Shown: positions 60,391 to 64,000 of the stretch, in pieces
How the letters are laid out: every line of letters begins with the position of its first letter
Position numbering within the stretch: position 1 is the stretch's first letter
DNA from: Prevotellaceae bacterium
GTDB lineage: Bacteria > Bacteroidota > Bacteroidia > Bacteroidales > Bacteroidaceae
NCBI GenBank assembly: GCA_021153165.1
Contig: JAGKTZ010000001.1
Span: 1-64,000, forward strand
Reading direction: 5' to 3'
Length of the DNA stretch: 64,000 bases
Position numbers and translations under genes: made by a program
The notes under the pieces: generated by a model
The model's input: only the letters and a program-made list of their open reading frames with translations
Databases searched by the model: none
Told to the model about the DNA's origin: nothing

Positions 60391-61938
60391 TTAATATGGT
60401 ACGTCTGAGTTGGACATAGGTGGTTGAAAAGGAATATCATCCATAGGAGGCAAGCCCTCATAAGCAGAACTGCTTGAATTAGCTGTCGGTGTTTGTTCTA
60501 TCATCGGATTGATATTTTCACCAGGCAAAGGGATATTCATATCTTCATCTGGATTTTGGAAACGTGCATATTCTCCCTTGAAGCTAAGGAGAACATCGCC
60601 TACAGCACCATTACGATGCTTAGCAATAATGATTTCAGCTTTACCACGCAAATCTCTACCTTTTTCATCATTCAAAATATGATAATACTCTGGACGGTGA
60701 ATGAAGACCACCATATCCGCATCCTGCTCAATGGCACCTGATTCACGCAAGTCAGAAAGTTGCGGACGTTTACCTGCTTCACCCTCACGATTAGCGACAC
60801 CACGATTCAACTGGCTAAGTGCTAATATTGGAATTTGTAATTCCTTGGCCAACCCTTTAAGACTACGGCTAATCATTGACACCTCTTCTTGACGACTACC
60901 AAATGACATGCCTGAAGCATTCATCAATTGCAAATAGTCAATCATTATGAGTTGTACACCATGCTCCTTAACCAATCTGCGCGCTTTTGTGCAAAATTCA
61001 TTAACAGAAAGATTGGCCGTGTCGTCTGTATAAAAGGGTTTCCCATAAAGATCCTTCATCTTATAGTCTAATTGTCCCCACTCATAGGGTGCTAACTGTC
61101 CACTACGTATCTTTTCACTTTTGATTTCACACACGTTCGAGATGATACGATTGACCAACTGAACGTTTGCCATTTCGAGTGAGAAGAAGGCGACTGGTAT
61201 ACCTTGGTCCACGGCAATATTTTTTGCCATACTCAGAGCAAATGCGGTCTTACCCATCGCTGGACGTGCTGCCAGTATGACGAGGTCTGAATTTTGCCAA
61301 CCGCTAGTCATCTTGTCCAACTCATGAAAACCACTTGCAATACCACTCAAACCATCGGTTCTTGCAGATGCCTTTTTAAGCATTTCATAAGCCTCGCCAA
61401 TTATAGGATCAATATGTGAATAGTCTTTCTTCTGATTATTTTGTGCCAATTCAAATAGTTGACCTTGCGCTGACTGCATTAACTCATCAACATCCTGAGT
61501 AGCATCAAATGCACGTTCCAAAATACCGCTGGAAAAGGTGATAAGTTGGCGCGCTGCATATTTTTGTGCAATGATACGTGCATGATATTCTATGTGAGCA
61601 GATGAAGCCACCATACTGCTGAGTTGAGTGATATAGAAAGGACCACCAACTTCCTCAAGATGATTGGAGAATTTGAGTTGTTCTGTGACCGTTAATATAT
61701 CAATAGGCTTTTGTTCAAAGTTGAGCTTTTGAATCGCTTGATAGATGAGTTTATGTCTATTATCATAAAAACTATCAGGTTTCAAAATCTCTCCGACTTG
61801 TGAAATTGCATCTTTTTCAATCATCAATGCACCCAGTACTGCTTGTTCCAACTCAATAGCTTGTGGCTGTAGGTGTCCATAACTATCAGTGGCAGGCGCT
61901 GTATTTTTTTTCGTTGTATTTCGCTTTATTGGAGGCAT
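60391..61938 (-). CDS. dnaB: Replicative DNA helicase DnaB
   Basis: Hexameric helicase that opens the replication fork. The N-terminal helical domain starts with LQPQAIELEQAVLGALM. The RecA-like C-terminal domain has Walker A RPAMGKTAFALS, the Walker B-like MIDYLQLM and the DLRESGAIEQDADMVVFI block. The tail is a disordered Pro/Ser/Asn stretch. Length 515 aa, no intein. It starts 30 bp after the lipoprotein gene on the same strand. Confidence 0.97.
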   Translation of the reverse strand: MPPIKRNTTKKNTAPATDSYGHLQPQAIELEQAVLGALMIEKDAISQVGEILKPDSFYDNRHKLIYQAIQKLNFEQKPIDILTVTEQLKFSNHLEEVGGPFYITQLSSMVASSAHIEYHARIIAQKYAARQLITFSSGILERAFDATQDVDELMQSAQGQLFELAQNNQKKDYSHIDPIIGEAYEMLKKASARTDGLSGIASGFHELDKMTSGWQNSDLVILAARPAMGKTAFALSMAKNIAVDQGIPVAFFSLEMANVQLVNRIISNVCEIKSEKIRSGQLAPYEWGQLDYKMKDLYGKPFYTDDTANLSVNEFCTKARRLVKEHGVQLIMIDYLQLMNASGMSFGSRQEEVSMISRSLKGLAKELQIPILALSQLNRGVANREGEAGKRPQLSDLRESGAIEQDADMVVFIHRPEYYHILNDEKGRDLRGKAEIIIAKHRNGAVGDVLLSFKGEYARFQNPDEDMNIPLPGENINPMIEQTPTANSSSSAYEGLPPMDDIPFQPPMSNSDVPY

Positions 61939-61968
61939 ATATTAATATATAAGGAGTTTTTTTGTAAA

Positions 61969-63480
61969 TTAATTATTGGGATCTGATATAATGACTAATT
62001 CATAGCAACCCATATCGGGCAAATCGCCTGTATTATCACGACTGCGACGTGGTCTGCCTGCCAAATCTATCGGGTACCAGTCACGACTGATGTCTGCATC
62101 AGCAGCATCGACTGCACGTGAATTCGGATTGAGGGTGAAATGAAACAGCAGTTTATCAAGGTCGAATTCGGGTTGGAAATTTTTCTCACGTGCCGTAGAG
62201 TCCTCTTTAGTCTCCCACACACAATTGATAAAGGCATTTTCGTCCTCGACCTGAGGTGTATTGAGCATGCAATAGTGGAAACCGTAATTGAAGGCATCCT
62301 CGGTATAACGCTCTGAGGCACTACCCATGATTTCGTCTTCGCCATACCCTGTGATAAGGCAGTTGAAGAAGTGAGCACGCTGGAGTGGCAAACGTATTTC
62401 GCCATCATAGTTGGCAAAATCCAAACCTACACCCCTGCCACCAGCAAAGGGATAAAAGTTTGCTATCGTACAGTGTACAAAGGTGGCATCGCCGCCACGC
62501 AGATGTACACAGTTGCCACCAGCATTGGTTATCTGTGAATTGCCGACAAAGACCTGAGCATGACGTACCTCAAAGGCGTGCTGGGCAAAATTGTGCAAGA
62601 TGGTATTTTCCATCAGCAAACTCTCGTGACCGAGGTCTGTCGAATCCACTCTGATACCCCACACGCCGCTGTGTATATCACAGTAGTTGAGCACATTATC
62701 ATGACTGGTACCAGATATCACCACGCCCTGCCATTGTGACGGTATACGGTCGTAGGGTTGGTCCGAGAACATATTGCCCAAACGGTCGCCCTTCATCACT
62801 ATGGGGGACTGCAAAGTGCCCTGGGCTATCAATGTGCCATCTATACGCAAACCTGCATCGGCATGAAAGTAAAGGCGTGTGCCTGGTGCCAATCGCAAAG
62901 TGGCGCCCTGGGCTACGACCAGACTATCCATGATTTGATACGGACGCTTGGCATCCAATAGGGTGTCACTGGTGCAAACCCACCCCTTGAGTGGAATGAC
63001 GCTCTGTGTAGCTGCCTGTAATACCACGGTGCCTATAGCACCTGCCTCGGAGCAAAAATGCAGACGGTCGTTGGCTGGTACGGGTTGGTCCTGGTCGGCA
63101 TCCCGAGCATTCAGAAACAGAAACACTCGGATGCTGTCACCACTTCGGATTTCAAAGTCTGTACCACTACCACCCTCGAGGAAAGTACCATCTACATTGA
63201 CTCGATAGGGCGAGTCGGAACCTCCCTCAAGAAACACCTGAGAGATGCGTATGGCACGAGACGAAGGATTGTACACCTGGAATGTATAGGTGTTGGTGGG
63301 CTGACCACTGATGACGGTATCAAAGGCGATAGTATCCTCGGAAAACAGAAATCCGTCGTCGGGCGAAGTGGTATAGTCCTCGTCCTTCATGCATGAGACC
63401 AATACACTGAGCAACATCACACAGATGATGCCCAGTATACCTGTATTGCGAAAGGTTCGGGTACCCCTCAATTCACTCAT
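61969..63480 (-). CDS. Lipoprotein with right-handed beta-helix region
   Basis: Probable surface or periplasmic lipoprotein. The signal peptide GILGIICVMLLSVLVSC ends in the lipid cysteine at about residue 30. An Ig-like or immunoglobulin-type region (YTFQVYNPSSRAIRISQVFLEGG, in parts) is followed by parallel beta-helix coils (LRLAPGTRLYFHADAGLRIDGTLIAQG; HSGVWGIRVDSTD; NSQITNAGGNCVHLRGGDA). Such helices often bind or cleave polysaccharides, but I see no catalytic set. Length 503 aa. It lies 15 bp after the PepD gene and 30 bp before dnaB. Confidence 0.8.
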   Translation of the reverse strand: MSELRGTRTFRNTGILGIICVMLLSVLVSCMKDEDYTTSPDDGFLFSEDTIAFDTVISGQPTNTYTFQVYNPSSRAIRISQVFLEGGSDSPYRVNVDGTFLEGGSGTDFEIRSGDSIRVFLFLNARDADQDQPVPANDRLHFCSEAGAIGTVVLQAATQSVIPLKGWVCTSDTLLDAKRPYQIMDSLVVAQGATLRLAPGTRLYFHADAGLRIDGTLIAQGTLQSPIVMKGDRLGNMFSDQPYDRIPSQWQGVVISGTSHDNVLNYCDIHSGVWGIRVDSTDLGHESLLMENTILHNFAQHAFEVRHAQVFVGNSQITNAGGNCVHLRGGDATFVHCTIANFYPFAGGRGVGLDFANYDGEIRLPLQRAHFFNCLITGYGEDEIMGSASERYTEDAFNYGFHYCMLNTPQVEDENAFINCVWETKEDSTAREKNFQPEFDLDKLLFHFTLNPNSRAVDAADADISRDWYPIDLAGRPRRSRDNTGDLPDMGCYELVIISDPNN

Positions 63481-63495
63481 AATAAACAGAGAAAT

Positions 63496-64000
63496 TTACG
63501 CAGGAATATTCTTTAAGATATCCAGCAAGTGTTGCCAAACGAGGTCGACCGATGGGATGTGTAAACGTTCTTCGGGCGAGTGTACACCACGCAAAGTCGG
63601 ACCTACACTAATCATATCCAAACCAGGGTATTTTTCGCTGAAAAGACCACATTCCAGACCTGCGTGGATAGCAAGTATCAATGGTTCCTTGCCAAAGAGA
63701 CGACGATAACTATCAGTAGCTACCTTCAAGATGACGCTATTGGGATTCATCTTCCAACCTGGATAACCCTCGCCAATATCAGTCTTAGCACCACCCAACT
63801 GAAGTGCTGCTGCGACGACTTGACTCATATTCTCACGAGCACTACCGATACTGCTGCGTTGGCTTGTTGCTACGACCACTTGACCATCGGTGTGATGAAT
63901 GCTGGCAAGGTTTGACGAGGTCTCTACCAATCCCTCCATATCCTGACTCATAGCATAGATACCATTGTGAACGGCACGGAGCGAGAGCAACATACGCTTT
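63496..64000 (-). CDS. pepD: PepD-like aminoacyl-histidine dipeptidase, C-terminal part
   Basis: Partial gene; the reading frame runs off the right end of the window. It is the C-terminal end of an M20-type cytosol dipeptidase (beta-alanyl-histidine dipeptidase). Visible blocks are SSNLASIH, SSIGSARENMSQV, the GYPGWKMNPNS stretch, the metal-site HAGLECGLFSEKYPGLDMISVGPTLRGVHSPEE (in parts) and the final VWQHLLDIL. The combination IHAGLECG with GPTLRGVHSP is characteristic. The catalytic N-terminal half lies outside. It is followed closely by the lipoprotein gene. Confidence 0.88.
   Translation of the reverse strand, partial: KRMLLSLRAVHNGIYAMSQDMEGLVETSSNLASIHHTDGQVVVATSQRSSIGSARENMSQVVAAALQLGGAKTDIGEGYPGWKMNPNSVILKVATDSYRRLFGKEPLILAIHAGLECGLFSEKYPGLDMISVGPTLRGVHSPEERLHIPSVDLVWQHLLDILKNIPA

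Noticed and set aside
1..64000. tRNA, rRNA, tmRNA, RNase P RNA or known riboswitch.
   Set aside because: No characteristic sequence (for example GTTCGAATC arms or the RNase P core) was seen by eye; a covariance search would settle it.

Overview
The window is 64 kb of chromosome from a member of the Bacteroidales, most likely a Prevotellaceae-type gut or oral anaerobe. The reasons are: promoters of the Bacteroidetes type (TTTG about 20 bp upstream of TAnnTTTG); few recognisable Shine-Dalgarno sites; a serine palmitoyltransferase for sphingolipids; a Porin_10-type outer-membrane protein; a split GcvPA/GcvPB glycine decarboxylase; a PyrB-PyrI pair; a menaquinone operon; a secreted protein ending in a DLSGRRV-type tail; and carboxynorspermidine decarboxylase. 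No rRNA, tRNA, CRISPR array or prophage was found. Most of the window is ordinary core genome; accessory or decaying sequence is concentrated at about 29.5-32 kb, 38.1-40.5 kb and 49.9-52.6 kb.

Layout. 0-5.2 kb: lysA, then the protein-quality-control cluster tig, clpP-clpX. 5.3-7.8 kb: a lipid kinase divergent from serine palmitoyltransferase. 7.9-16.6 kb: genes on the minus strand, namely a porin, an SH3/membrane/zinc-ribbon lipoprotein, and the cluster nadK - ABC exporter - metallo-beta-lactamase-fold hydrolase - U32 peptidase. 16.9-21.4 kb: pdxJ, a DJ-1-like protein, recG and mazG. 21.5-27.1 kb: menaquinone genes menF-menD-menB followed by a single gene that fuses MenC and MenE. 27.4-29.4 kb: htpG. 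29.7-32.1 kb: an IS982-type transposase remnant, a class II Fic protein and 1 kb of AT-rich non-coding DNA. 32.1-38.1 kb: addA and addB. 38.6-42.8 kb: a secreted ricin-like protein with a 61-residue companion, and a secreted M49 peptidase. 42.9-49.9 kb: lipoate ligase and the complete glycine cleavage system with lipoamide dehydrogenase. 49.9-52.6 kb: gene-poor, with decayed Sel1-repeat and Ser/Thr-kinase genes, a small acidic membrane protein and a candidate small RNA. 52.7-60.3 kb: pyrB-pyrI, a small membrane protein, glyA, galE, nspC and an OPT transporter. 60.4-64 kb: dnaB, a beta-helix lipoprotein and the C-terminal part of a PepD-like dipeptidase running off the window.

How the genes work together. 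Lipoate ligase attaches lipoate to GcvH, which shuttles aminomethyl groups between GcvP and GcvT and is reoxidised by Lpd; GlyA, 5 kb away, interconverts glycine and serine with the same folate pool. An 11-base motif (ACCTAAATCTA) lies just before the start codons of lplA, gcvT and glyA and, with one mismatch, in front of gcvH. A different 11-mer (GCATGCCAATT) lies in front of the two chaperone genes tig and htpG. The sequence contains several families of short intergenic repeats with 9-, 21- or about 42-bp spacing. I saw no obvious new multi-gene defence or mobile system; the most unusual items are the MenC-MenE fusion, the two shared leader motifs, the candidate small RNA and the dispersed repeats.
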